DNA of 64,000 nucleotides from DASXRU01 sp039933315 (GTDB lineage: Bacteria > Acidobacteriota > Blastocatellia > Pyrinomonadales > Pyrinomonadaceae), in the NCBI GenBank assembly GCA_039933315.1, contig JBDTOI010000001.1, positions 1 through 64,000 on the forward strand, read 5' to 3'. Position numbers and translations under genes: made by a program. Each line of letters begins with the position of its first letter. The first letter of the stretch is position 1. Under the pieces are notes generated by a model. It ran no database searches, had not been told where the DNA came from, and worked only from the letters and a program-made list of their open reading frames with translations. Positions 1 to 7,363 of the stretch are shown piece by piece.

Positions 1-85
1 CGATAATCACCGACATGGCATAGTCCAGATAGGACCGGCGCATCTCGTCTTCAATAGCTATGTGGTTGCGTTCAAGTGTTTCCAT
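1..85 (-). CDS. gyrA: DNA gyrase subunit A, N-terminal fragment (runs off left edge)
   Basis: Only the first 28 codons are in the window. The minus-strand ATG is at 83-85, with a GGAAAGG ribosome site about 8 bases upstream. The peptide begins METLERNHIAIEDEM and continues with RRSYLDYAMSVII, which is the highly conserved start of GyrA (the SYLDYAMSVI block precedes the GRALPDVRDG segment, outside the window). GyrA is the breakage-reunion subunit of DNA gyrase and introduces negative supercoils with GyrB. The catalytic Tyr and the C-terminal propeller are not visible. ParC has a similar N-terminus, but the IEDEMRRSYLDYAMSVI spelling fits GyrA better. The gene is divergent from the PilZ gene. 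Confidence 0.88.
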   Translation of the reverse strand, partial: METLERNHIAIEDEMRRSYLDYAMSVII

Positions 86-445
86 TAATCAAACCTTTCC
101 AGTACAATCCGGCCCGTCCTGCTGGCTGGCGTTATCCGTGTCATCATTCGTTTTGCCGCCGGCAGTGGACACTGCAGGCCACTGGAATTCTTTCTTAGAC
201 AAGGGGTATGAAGTGCTTTTTTTCAGTGATTCAGGCGCTTGTGCCAACGCGGATTTCTGACCAATCGATGTAAACGTTATTCTAGCCTGAATCAGGCACT
301 TTAGCAAACCGGCAAAAGTCGGAAAAGTTCAATAAAATCAAAGCGTTCGGCACAATTTGAAGAGTCAATCAGAGGCTGGCTTTTGAGCGTTTGTCTGCCG
401 CCATTTTGACAGGGTGAAATACCACTTTTGAGGGCCTAAAAAAGA
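86..445. other. Divergent intergenic region gyrA / PilZ gene
   Basis: About 360 bases between two divergent genes. It must hold the gyrA promoter on the minus strand and the PilZ gene promoter on the plus strand. A TTGACA hexamer sits near 405-410 on the plus strand, but no convincing -10 box follows it. A 72-codon minus-strand open frame here ends just before gyrA and has no recognisable features. No RNA gene or repeat was recognised. Confidence 0.4.
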
Positions 446-1195
446 ATGCCGTTCGAGGGGAAATCGCGCCGCGCGCGCGAGCGTGTACCACTAAGTATCC
501 CGGTGCGGGTCGTGTGTCGCGAAAGCCGCGATTTTGAGTGGGTGGAGATGTCGCGTCTGATTGACGTGACTCCCTTCGGCGCCAGATTCGCGATCAGCCG
601 GCCCACTGAGCCGGGGCGTTTGATGTACCTGACTATGCCGATGCCGCGCCAGCTGCGCTACTTTGATCACGTCGAAGATCAGTATCGCGTCTGGGCCATG
701 GTGCGAAATGTGAGCTGTGTGGCTCCGGTGAAAGATCAGGTAATGCGCTTCGAAGTGGGCGTCGCGTTTGTAGGCAAGCGGGCCCCGAGCAGCTACGAGG
801 CAGAGCCGGGAAAACGGTATGAGATAGCTCGCACTGCCTCGGAGGCGACCACCTTTAAACTTGTGGAAGACGCAGATCGCATGGTTACGGCAAAACCGCC
901 CAGCGATCTGCGAATAGACACGCGACATGACATTCCTATCCCGGTGGTGGTGGAGGTAATCGACCTGAACGGAAAGATTGAGATCACTGAGAACACGGTA
1001 ACCGAAAACATCAGCAAGCGCGGCACCTCTGTGTTCACCACGCTCCAGATCGAGGAAGGCCGCTTCGTACGGTTGAGCAGCGACCAGTATGGAATTTCAG
1101 TGCTGACCGTGGTTCGCGGGCGGCGGCCCGGACCAGATGGCGTGATGCGCCTGCATCTGGAGTTTATTGATCGGGATTGGCCGCTGGGAGCTTGA
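446..1195 (+). CDS. PilZ-domain protein
   Basis: A 249-residue soluble protein. Its N-terminal RRARERVPLSIPVRV stretch resembles the RxxxR start of PilZ domains, followed by a beta-rich segment with a D-x-T-x-x-G-A-R-F pattern (residues about 40-50), the usual PilZ D/NxSxxG position. A second half starts with RIDTRHDIPIPVVVEV near residue 150 and again has TENISKRGTSV, so two PilZ-like units in tandem are likely. PilZ domains bind cyclic di-GMP, or act as degenerate adaptors in motility and envelope control. No GGDEF or EAL gene is nearby, so ligand and partner are unknown. The start has a GAGGG site 14 bases upstream. The next gene begins 66 bases after the stop, so the two may be co-transcribed. 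Confidence 0.7.
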   Translation: MPFEGKSRRARERVPLSIPVRVVCRESRDFEWVEMSRLIDVTPFGARFAISRPTEPGRLMYLTMPMPRQLRYFDHVEDQYRVWAMVRNVSCVAPVKDQVMRFEVGVAFVGKRAPSSYEAEPGKRYEIARTASEATTFKLVEDADRMVTAKPPSDLRIDTRHDIPIPVVVEVIDLNGKIEITENTVTENISKRGTSVFTTLQIEEGRFVRLSSDQYGISVLTVVRGRRPGPDGVMRLHLEFIDRDWPLGA

Positions 1196-1261
1196 TTAAG
1201 CGGGCGATGTTTGCGGAATCGATCTCGAGGGGACTTCTTGCCCGAAACCACGACTCAGTTC

Positions 1262-1918
1262 ATGGCGCAACAAGAAAGTAATAGAGCTCAACCTGAACCG
1301 CCAGTGGTGCCGCAATGGCTGCTGGACACCTTGCGTCCCCCGGTGGGGGCCCTGTGCAATCTGCTCTGGCGGTTGCGCTACAGCGGCACCGAGAATATTC
1401 CCACCAAAGGCGGATTGCTGGTGGCCGCCAATCATCAGACCTACATGGATCCTTTGTGGCTCTCACTGCCCATCAAGCGCCCGTTGCGTTTCCTGGCCTG
1501 GGACGCAGCTTTCGAATGGCCCGTGATTGGATCAGCGATGGGATTTTTCGGGGCCTGGCCGCTACAGATCGAAGGAACCGATCCGGCACCGATTCGCAAG
1601 TCGCTGCAATGGTTGCGAGAGGGTGGCGCCGTCGTAATTTTTCCCGAGGGCGGCCGCGGTCAACCGGACGGTTCGATGATCAGATTCAAGGCTGGGGCCG
1701 TGCGCATGGCCATCGAAGCAGGCGTGCCCATTTTGCCGGTAACTATCCGCGGGGCCCACCGCGTCTGGCCTTCAAGCATGCGCTTTCCGCGCCTCGGCCA
1801 GGTCGATATCGTTTACCACTCACCGCTCCAGGTTGAGCAGCAGCCCGAAGAAGACTTCCGTGCTTATGCCAACCGCGAGACCAGGAGGCTGGAAGAAATA
1901 GTTCGATCCGCGCTCTAA
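1262..1918 (+). CDS. 1-acyl-sn-glycerol-3-phosphate acyltransferase family protein (PlsC-like)
   Basis: Length 218 residues from the ATG at 1262. An in-frame TTG at 1211 would add 17 residues and could be the true start. The acyltransferase block I NHQTYMD (NHx4D, His58 and Asp63) and block III FPEGGRG (residues 127-133) are intact, and a hydrophobic helix precedes block I. Enzymes of this family add the second acyl chain to lysophosphatidic acid at the inner membrane, or acylate related lipids. The length matches minimal PlsC proteins (about 200-250). It follows the PilZ gene on the same strand. A palindromic repeat at 1919-1942 abuts the stop codon and may help end transcription. Confidence 0.85.
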   Translation: MAQQESNRAQPEPPVVPQWLLDTLRPPVGALCNLLWRLRYSGTENIPTKGGLLVAANHQTYMDPLWLSLPIKRPLRFLAWDAAFEWPVIGSAMGFFGAWPLQIEGTDPAPIRKSLQWLREGGAVVIFPEGGRGQPDGSMIRFKAGAVRMAIEAGVPILPVTIRGAHRVWPSSMRFPRLGQVDIVYHSPLQVEQQPEEDFRAYANRETRRLEEIVRSAL

Positions 1919-1942
1919 AGTGGCACAGACTTCAGTCTGTGA
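1919..1942. repeat. Palindromic intergenic repeat, 'CACAGACT' family, single copy
   Basis: Contains CACAGACT-TC-AGTCTGTG (1924-1941), an 8-bp perfect dyad around a two-base centre. The same core recurs at 11510-11527, 11544-11561, 22962-22979, about 22991-23004 and 23094-23111. It begins at the stop codon of the acyltransferase gene. Confidence 0.75.
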
Positions 1943-2070
1943 TTGTTCAGAGTGTGTGGCCTTTTTAAGAGAAAAACTTTTCCATATCTCATTTTCCATG
2001 TCTCATTTTTTCATCTAAGAACCGGAAAGCGTCGGAGTCCATTAACGGCGCACACTCTGACCTCTGACCT

Positions 2071-2853
2071 CTACATCGCCAGAACTTTCATGATCGCTTC
2101 ATGCAGCTGCCCGTTGCTGGCAACAATAGGCGGGGTATAGATCTCAAAGGGCGATCCATCGTAACGTGAAACACGGCCTCCCGCTTCCTCAATCATCAGC
2201 ACGCCGGCGGCCACGTCCCAGGGCCGCAGACCTTCCTCCCAGAATCCGTCAAACCTGCCGCACGCTACGTAGGCGAGATCGAGCGCCGCTGTGCCATCCC
2301 GGCGCACCGCCTGTGCGCTCATGATGAAGTTAGTGAAATGGCGAGCGAATTCACCGCGCTCGCGTACATCGTAAGGAAAGCCGGTGCACAACATCGCGCG
2401 ATTCAGATCTTCAGTCTGCGAAACGTGAATCCGCCGCCCGTTCATTGCTGATCCCTGGCCTCGTTCGACGCTAAAAAGCTCGTCCCGCATCGGATCATAG
2501 ATCACGCCCAGTTCTAATTTGCCTTTGTGTTCAGCCGCGATCGAGACGCAGAAGCAGGGATAGCCATGCGCGTAGTTGGTCGTGCCGTCGAGCGGATCGA
2601 CTATCCATTTCCAGTCGGCCTGGGCGCCGGCCAAACGGCTGGAATCGACGCCGGCGCTGGAGCCAGACTCTTCAGCCAGGATTGCATGACGGGGATAGTG
2701 AGACTGAATGCGATCGATGATCAGTTTTTCGGCCGCCAGATCGGCTTCCGTCACCAAATCGATGTCGCCTTTGTTGGAAATTCGGACCCGGCCCAGTCGC
2801 TCGGCCAGCAGGCTTCCCGCGTCGCGGGCTGTTTGAATCGCAAAGTTGAGCAT
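2071..2853 (-). CDS. Inositol monophosphatase family protein (SuhB-like)
   Basis: 260 residues from the ATG at 2853. A TTG seven codons upstream lies in a repeat and is unlikely. The metal and substrate motifs of the Mg-dependent, Li-sensitive phosphatase family are present: Glu in AEESG (about 61-62), WIVDPLDGTTN (83-93, with Asp86 and Asp89), and WDVAAGVLMIEEAGG near residue 213 with the third Asp. The enzyme hydrolyses inositol-1-phosphate or a similar small phosphomonoester; family members also dephosphorylate other sugar phosphates or PAP, so the exact substrate cannot be set from sequence. SuhB can also act with RNA polymerase and Nus factors. It appears monocistronic, between the convergent acyltransferase and repeat elements. 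Confidence 0.85.
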   Translation of the reverse strand: MLNFAIQTARDAGSLLAERLGRVRISNKGDIDLVTEADLAAEKLIIDRIQSHYPRHAILAEESGSSAGVDSSRLAGAQADWKWIVDPLDGTTNYAHGYPCFCVSIAAEHKGKLELGVIYDPMRDELFSVERGQGSAMNGRRIHVSQTEDLNRAMLCTGFPYDVRERGEFARHFTNFIMSAQAVRRDGTAALDLAYVACGRFDGFWEEGLRPWDVAAGVLMIEEAGGRVSRYDGSPFEIYTPPIVASNGQLHEAIMKVLAM

Positions 2854-2865
2854 CTCAGAATGCCT

Positions 2866-2889
2866 GTAACGCAAACTTTAGTTTGCGTC
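2866..2889. repeat. Palindromic repeat, 'GCAAAC' family
   Basis: GTAACGCAAACTTTAGTTTGCG-type dyad (arms CGCAAACT / AGTTTGCG). Related copies are at 5811-5835 and 23010-23032. It lies directly upstream of the phosphatase start codon. Confidence 0.65.
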
Positions 2890-2921
2890 TCGCGCCACTA
2901 ATCAAGGCCGGAATCGGAAGT

Positions 2922-3048
2922 AAAGAGCGGGGGCAAGCCCGCCTTCCTGACTGCGCATCTTCCCAGTCGACCTTAAATACTCCAGGGTTAAAATCCGACT
3001 CAATGCTCTCTTCCCGCAGTCAGGAAGGCGGGCTTGCCCCCGCTCTTT
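2922..3048. repeat. BIME-like inverted pair A (perfect 34-bp arms, 59-nt spacer)
   Basis: The left arm 2922-2955 and right arm 3015-3048 are perfect reverse complements of 34 bases, separated by 59 unrelated bases. Each arm also contains its own small palindrome (GCGGG...CCCGC). Sister pairs occur at 10344-10425 and 17383-17504. The right arm forms the last codons of the esterase gene. The arrangement resembles bacterial interspersed mosaic elements built from REP units. No RAYT (REP-associated transposase) gene is in the window. Confidence 0.85.
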
Positions 3049-3920
3049 TCCCACGATACCGGGGAATCGAGCTTCCGTGCCGCAATACGCAAAATCTCGT
3101 CGAGTTGTTGGTTCCAGTAGGTCCAACTGTGATTGCCCGGCAGCTCGCGATATTCATGCGGGATCTTTTTCTCGGTCAGCAGGTAGGCGAGGTCGCGATT
3201 CTCCTTGAAGAAACGATCCTCGGTGCCTGAATCAAAGTAAAGATAAGGCAACAAGGCGACCTTGTCGGCCGGCCATTCGCGCACGAGTTTGAAGATATCG
3301 TTGCTCCGGCGCGTGGCAGAATCTGCCGGGCCGAACACTTTCAGCACCGAATCGCGAATCACACCGGGCTGCAACTCTTTTTCATTCCATGACGCCGCGC
3401 CGAATGCGCCGCTCATCGAGCCGGCAAACACAAACTTGTCCGGATACTTGAGGCCAAACTTGATCGCTCCGTAACCGCCCATGGACAGCCCGGCAATAGC
3501 CCGTCCGGCGCGCGATTTCTGCACGCGATAGCGGCTCTCGACGTCCGGAATCAACTCCTGAAGGATGTACGACTCGAATTTGTCCTCGGGAACGGTCGCG
3601 CTGTCTGTGTACCAGCCATCGCCGCCTTCCACCATGACCACGAAGACATCAAGTGGGTTGGCATACATGGCAATGGAAGTCTTCTGCAGCCAGTTGTTGC
3701 TATGACCTGACACGCCATGTAGCAGATAGACTACCGGAAAAAGTTTTTTCGCTTTGTCTTCATACTGGTACTGGATAGGAATTAAGATTTGGTAAGTAAC
3801 TGTTCTTCCCAACAGCTTACTCTGCAAATTCACCGAGGAAGTCGGCGGGTCCCGCTGAGCGCAAACCGGATACGGAATGAACAGCGCCAGAAGAACGATT
3901 GCGATGCGAGCGATTTTCAT
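3000..3920 (-). CDS. Secreted alpha/beta-hydrolase esterase (PF00756-type)
   Basis: 306 residues from the ATG at 3920. A longer frame upstream lacks a signal peptide, whereas this start gives MKIARIAIVLLALFIPYPVCA, a clean export signal. The nucleophile elbow is GLSMGG (Ser146); Asp235 in SGTEDRF and His264 in PGNHSWTYW complete the triad. This is the esterase-D/feruloyl-esterase/antigen-85 type fold, so it probably cleaves an ester outside the inner membrane; the substrate is unknown. The C-terminal 15 or so residues are encoded by a repeat arm (3015-3048), so the natural C-terminus has been extended or replaced by repeat insertion. No operon partner is evident. Confidence 0.82.
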   Translation of the reverse strand: MKIARIAIVLLALFIPYPVCAQRDPPTSSVNLQSKLLGRTVTYQILIPIQYQYEDKAKKLFPVVYLLHGVSGHSNNWLQKTSIAMYANPLDVFVVMVEGGDGWYTDSATVPEDKFESYILQELIPDVESRYRVQKSRAGRAIAGLSMGGYGAIKFGLKYPDKFVFAGSMSGAFGAASWNEKELQPGVIRDSVLKVFGPADSATRRSNDIFKLVREWPADKVALLPYLYFDSGTEDRFFKENRDLAYLLTEKKIPHEYRELPGNHSWTYWNQQLDEILRIAARKLDSPVSWEKSGGKPAFLTAGREH

Positions 3921-4142
3921 TACTATCAATGGCTTTGCACAAAAAGTTGCCGACTGGTTCGAAGCAAGACCGCTGTCAACCTCTAAGATCAGAATTGGTT
4001 CGTGTGGCTTCGTGAGATTTCGTGCCATTTCGTGGATCGCGTGCTTAGGATTCGGAGCCACAAGATGCAAGAAATCACACTAAGCTAGACGAATGAACAC
4101 GAAATAAGAGTTTTGTGCAAAGCCACTATCAATCTTTACCCG

Positions 4143-5795
4143 CTATTCCAGCATCGGAACATGGACGCCCTTAGCGCGCGCGGTGTCTTCCGCTGCTTCA
4201 TATCCCGCATCAACATGTCGCGCGACGCCGAGTCCAGGATCATTTGTCAGCACGCGATTCAGTCGCTTTGCCGCTTCGTCAGTGCCGTCCGCGACTGACA
4301 CTTGCCCGGCGTGCAGTGAATATCCAATGCCTACCCCGCCGCCGTGATGAAACGACACCCAACTCGCACCGCTGGCAGTATTCAATAGGGCGTTCAGAAT
4401 GGGCCAGTCAGCCACTGCGTCCGAGCCGTCCTTCATTGCTTCAGTTTCGCGGAACGGCGAAGCCACTGAGCCGGTGTCAAGATGATCGCGGCCGATGGCG
4501 ATAGGCGCCTTCAAATCGCCGCGCTTCACCAGCTCGTTAATCGCCTCCCCCATCTCAGCGCGCTCGCCGTAACCCAGCCAGCAGATGCGCGCCGGCAATC
4601 CCTGAAACTGAACGCGGTCACGGGCGAGGCGCAACCAGCGATTCAATGTTTTATCGTCAGGGAAAAGCTCGAGTGCAAGGTCGTCAGTCTTGCGAATATC
4701 TTCCGCTTCGCCGGAGAGTGCGACCCAGCGAAACGGGCCTTTGCCTTCACAAAACAACGGGCGAATGTATTCGGGCACGAAGCCGGGAATCTCAAACGCG
4801 TCTGCACAGCCTGCGTCGAACGCCATCTTGCGAATGTTGTTGCCGTAGTCGAAAGTAACCGCCCCGGCTCGCTTGAGATCGAGCATCGCTTCAACATGCC
4901 GGGCCATTGATTGCATGGCCCGCTCGATGTAGGAAGCAGGGTCAGCTTGCCGGAGTTCAGCTGCATCTTCGATGGATAGGCCTACCGGAACGTAGCCGTT
5001 TAGAGGATCATGGGCGCTGGTTTGATCCGTTAAGACGTCGACCTTGACGCTACGCTTAAAGATCTCCGGCAACACTTCCGCGCAGTTGCCCACCAGACCG
5101 ACGGATACGGCTCGCTTCTGCTCGCGCGCGTCGTCACAGATGTCCAGAGCTTCATCCAGACTCAAGGCGATCCGATCGCAGTAACCCGTCTGCACACGTC
5201 GCTCGATACGCGCGGGATCTACGTCAATGCCGAGAAATACCGCGCCATTCAAAGTGGCTGCCAGTGGTTGGGCGCCGCCCATTCCGCCCATCCCGCCGGA
5301 CACAATGAGCTTGCCGCTAAGGTCGCCGCCGAAGTGCTTGTCGGCCATGGCGGCAAAGGTTTCGAAGGTGCCCTGAACAATGCCTTGCGTACCGATGTAG
5401 ATCCAACTGCCGGCGGTCATTTGGCCGTACATCATCAGACCCCGGCGTTCCAACTCATTAAAGTGTTCCCAGTTGGCCCAGGCACCCACCAGGTTTGAAT
5501 TGGCAATCAAAACGCGGGGAGCGTATTCGTGCGTGCGAAAGACCGCGACCGGTTTGCCCGACTGGACCAGAAGCGTTTCGTCATTCTTCAGTTCTTGCAA
5601 CTCGCGGACAATGGCGTCGAACGATGCCCAGTTGCGGGCAGCTTTTCCGGCGCCGCCGTACACGATCAACTGATCAGGTTTCTCGGCCACGTCCGGGTCA
5701 AGATTGTTCATCAGGCAACGAAGCGCTGCTTCCTGGTGCCAGCTCTGGCAACTCAATGTTGGACCGCGGGGCGCGCGTATGATTCTTGACGGCAT
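4143..5795 (-). CDS. hutU: Urocanate hydratase
   Basis: 550 residues, the usual full length (about 555). HutU hydrates urocanate to 4-imidazolone-5-propionate, step two of histidine breakdown, using tightly bound NAD as an electrophile. Seen here: RAPRGPTLSCQSW near the N-terminus, YGGAGKAARNW (46-56), the glycine-rich GGMGGMGGAQP NAD segment, and ARICWLGYGERA, which contains the catalytic-region Cys of the family (Cys410 in the Pseudomonas enzyme). The ATG start agrees with family N-termini. No other hut gene (hutH, hutI, hutG) lies in the window, so the pathway genes are dispersed or located elsewhere. Confidence 0.97.
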   Translation of the reverse strand: MPSRIIRAPRGPTLSCQSWHQEAALRCLMNNLDPDVAEKPDQLIVYGGAGKAARNWASFDAIVRELQELKNDETLLVQSGKPVAVFRTHEYAPRVLIANSNLVGAWANWEHFNELERRGLMMYGQMTAGSWIYIGTQGIVQGTFETFAAMADKHFGGDLSGKLIVSGGMGGMGGAQPLAATLNGAVFLGIDVDPARIERRVQTGYCDRIALSLDEALDICDDAREQKRAVSVGLVGNCAEVLPEIFKRSVKVDVLTDQTSAHDPLNGYVPVGLSIEDAAELRQADPASYIERAMQSMARHVEAMLDLKRAGAVTFDYGNNIRKMAFDAGCADAFEIPGFVPEYIRPLFCEGKGPFRWVALSGEAEDIRKTDDLALELFPDDKTLNRWLRLARDRVQFQGLPARICWLGYGERAEMGEAINELVKRGDLKAPIAIGRDHLDTGSVASPFRETEAMKDGSDAVADWPILNALLNTASGASWVSFHHGGGVGIGYSLHAGQVSVADGTDEAAKRLNRVLTNDPGLGVARHVDAGYEAAEDTARAKGVHVPMLE

Positions 5796-5810
5796 GGCAA
5801 GGTACTTCTT

Positions 5811-5835
5811 AACGCGAATTGTTAGTTTGCGTTAC
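5811..5835. repeat. Palindromic repeat, 'GCAAAC' family (degenerate copy)
   Basis: AACGCGAATTGTTAGTTTGC followed by GTTAC. Its right half matches the copies at 2866-2889 and 23010-23032, but the left arm has mismatches. It lies between the divergent or adjacent ends of hutU and the zinc-ribbon gene. Confidence 0.5.
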
Positions 5836-5837
5836 AT

Positions 5838-6131
5838 CTATTTCAAGAGCCGGCTGAACCAGCCACTTTCCTTTTTCGTCAGCGTTTCCAATTCACCGGA
5901 GTCCAGCCAGACGCCGCCGCATTTATCGCAAGTATCAATAGTCACTTCTTCAACCTTGGATTCCTTCAGCGTGCCATCGCATCTGGGGCATTTCATTGAC
6001 GAAGTACCGGCCGCTTTTGCCTGCTCTGCTATGGCCATCTTGGCCCGGAGCTTCTCAATGGCCTCCTTGTTCTGACGGTGAAAATACTCTTCTTCCAAAC
6101 CCTTCCGGCGCTCATCAAAAATGTCTGACAT
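5838..6131 (-). CDS. Small zf-TFIIB-type zinc-ribbon protein
   Basis: 97 residues from the ATG at 6131, chosen because AAGGAGAG lies at the right distance upstream; the frame stays open further upstream without such a site. The N-terminal half is a charged helix (MSDIFDERRKGLEEEYF...). The C-terminal half is a zinc ribbon with Cys48-x2-Cys51 and Cys68-x2-Cys71, and the signature CDKCGGVWLDSGELE, which is the zf-TFIIB family hallmark. The cellular role of these small bacterial proteins is not established; nucleic-acid or protein binding is assumed. The C-terminus ends in an amphipathic WFSRLLK. Confidence 0.8.
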   Translation of the reverse strand: MSDIFDERRKGLEEEYFHRQNKEAIEKLRAKMAIAEQAKAAGTSSMKCPRCDGTLKESKVEEVTIDTCDKCGGVWLDSGELETLTKKESGWFSRLLK

Positions 6132-6323
6132 CCAGTTCTCTCCTTCAGTTGATGGCAAGTTACCCTGGTGCTTCGAGGTGCACTCGGCCGGCGCACCAAT
6201 CCGCCAGCCATTCAGAAACTCGCTCATTTTTGAAACCAGTATTAAATAGCAGAAAAGATCCCCAGCGCGAAGTGTGGCGCGCAATAATCCCATCGGTGCT
6301 ATGATCGGGGCAAATTAAAGCTA

Positions 6324-6354
6324 CTGCCCGCCCGCTACTGCCGGCGGTTCTGAC
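6324..6354. repeat. Repeat of the 'CCCGCTAC...GCGGTTCTGAC' family
   Basis: Matches, with two or three differences, the arms at 20204-20239 and 20331-20362. It contains the dyad GCCGGC. It ends three bases before the peroxiredoxin ATG, so it occupies the position where a ribosome site is expected; none is seen there. Confidence 0.65.
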
Positions 6355-6357
6355 AAG

Positions 6358-6825
6358 ATGACTAAAGAAACAAATACCTCGGTCGGCGCCACCGCTCCGG
6401 ATTTCACTCTTCCGGACAATGCCGGAAATGAATGGCGCATGGAGAACTATCGCGGCCGCGTCGTGGTCCTGCTGTTCTATCCCGGCGATGAAACACCTGT
6501 CTGCACCAAACAGATGTGCTCGCTGCGCGACCGCTGGGAAGACTACACGGCTACGGGCGCCGAGGTCGTCGGCATTTCCGCCAACACCGTCGCATCACAT
6601 CAGAGTTTCGCGGCGAACCACAATCTGCCTTTGAAGTTGCTGGCGGATACGGGCGGAACTGTTTCCCGGCTTTATGATTCGATGTCGATCTTTCCCGGCC
6701 GCACGGCGCGCTGCGTTTTCGTCATCGACGCCAAAGGAGTCATTCGCTATCGCGACGTGCGGCGCATTGGCTTCATCCGGCCCAAAGATGACGACACCCT
6801 CCGCGCAATTCGCGAGGCCCAGTAA
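6358..6825 (+). CDS. Peroxiredoxin, Bcp/PrxQ type
   Basis: 155 residues, typical of Bcp. It reduces H2O2 and organic peroxides using a peroxidatic cysteine. The active-site segment is PVCTKQMCSLRD with Cys49 as the peroxidatic residue and Cys54 five residues later, the intramolecular resolving position of atypical 2-Cys PrxQ proteins. APDFTLPD near the N-terminus and the conserved Arg in the GRTARCVFVID strand are also present. The electron donor would be a thioredoxin. The gene stands alone on the plus strand, preceded by one repeat family and followed by another, which overlaps its stop codon. Confidence 0.93.
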   Translation: MTKETNTSVGATAPDFTLPDNAGNEWRMENYRGRVVVLLFYPGDETPVCTKQMCSLRDRWEDYTATGAEVVGISANTVASHQSFAANHNLPLKLLADTGGTVSRLYDSMSIFPGRTARCVFVIDAKGVIRYRDVRRIGFIRPKDDDTLRAIREAQ

Positions 6826-6960
6826 TTTGGAGTGCGCCGGCAGAGCGAAGCGGCGACGGCGCTTTGGATAGGCCAGCATCACTTCCCTCAAGACCGGAGG
6901 GGCAACTGGCCTATCCAAAGCGGTGTCGCGCTTGCCACCGCACTCCAAAGCGGTGTCGCG
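6824..6960. repeat. Inverted repeat pair, 'TTTGGAGTGC' family, with a partial tandem duplication
   Basis: The left arm (about 6824-6870) reads AATTTGGAGTGCGCCGGCAG onward to GGCGCTTTGGATAGGCCAG; the right arm (about 6909-6950) is its degenerate reverse complement. The piece CTCCAAAGCGGTGTCGCG recurs immediately after (6943-6960). The same element, with a different centre, is at 12690-12821. The repeat begins at the peroxiredoxin stop codon. Confidence 0.75.
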
Positions 6961-7022
6961 GTTCCGATCTCGATGTCAGATATTAGGCGTCGCGCTTGAT
7001 TGAAGCCGAAAATTTGGAGTCC

Positions 7023-7031
7023 TGCTATAAT
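7023..7031 (+). promoter_or_regulatory. Extended -10 promoter of the YggX-like gene
   Basis: TGCTATAAT is a perfect TGnTATAAT extended -10 element (hexamer 7026-7031). No good -35 box lies at 17 bases, which extended -10 promoters tolerate. The predicted start near 7038 leaves a leader of about 14 bases containing AGGAG before the ATG at 7052. Confidence 0.6.
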
Positions 7032-7051
7032 TATCATTAGGAGAAATTCAT

Positions 7052-7336
7052 ATGGCCGAAACGATCAAGTGCAAGCATTGCGGTGAAAAACGTCCGCCGC
7101 TTGGCTTTGCGCCATTTCCCACCGAACTCGGGCAAAGGGTTAGTCGTGAGATTTGTAATCCCTGTTGGCAGGAATGGACCAAAAAGCAGATGCAGATCAT
7201 CAACCACTACGGTCTGGATGTTTCAAATCCTGACGCGCAGAATTTCCTCTTTGACAATATGAAAGGCTTTCTCTTTGAGGAGAGCCTGCCGACCGCCCAA
7301 ATCGACACCAGCAAGGAAGGCAGCATCAAGTGGTAA
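7052..7336 (+). CDS. YggX-like Fe(II)-trafficking protein with added Cys pairs
   Basis: 94 residues. The core aligns by eye with YggX (oxidative damage protection protein): FPTELGQRVSREI, WxxWTKKQMQIINHYGLDV and the FLFDNMKGFLFE helix. YggX proteins buffer labile iron and protect Fe-S clusters. Unlike the classical protein, this one carries CKHC (Cys7, Cys10) and CNPC (Cys35, Cys38), which could form a four-Cys zinc or iron site. A good AGGAG site sits at 7040. It follows the peroxiredoxin gene and both fit an oxidative-stress theme, but its own promoter suggests separate transcription. An alternative is a generic zinc-ribbon protein; the LGxR...W..KQ...N pattern favours YggX. Confidence 0.72.
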   Translation: MAETIKCKHCGEKRPPLGFAPFPTELGQRVSREICNPCWQEWTKKQMQIINHYGLDVSNPDAQNFLFDNMKGFLFEESLPTAQIDTSKEGSIKW

Positions 7337-7363
7337 GGAACTTTGTCAGGCCGCGGCTAGCCT

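Noticed and set aside
89..307. 72-codon minus-strand frame ending just before gyrA
   Set aside because: No recognisable family, poor ribosome site, mixed composition; it overlaps the gyrA ribosome site and promoter region.
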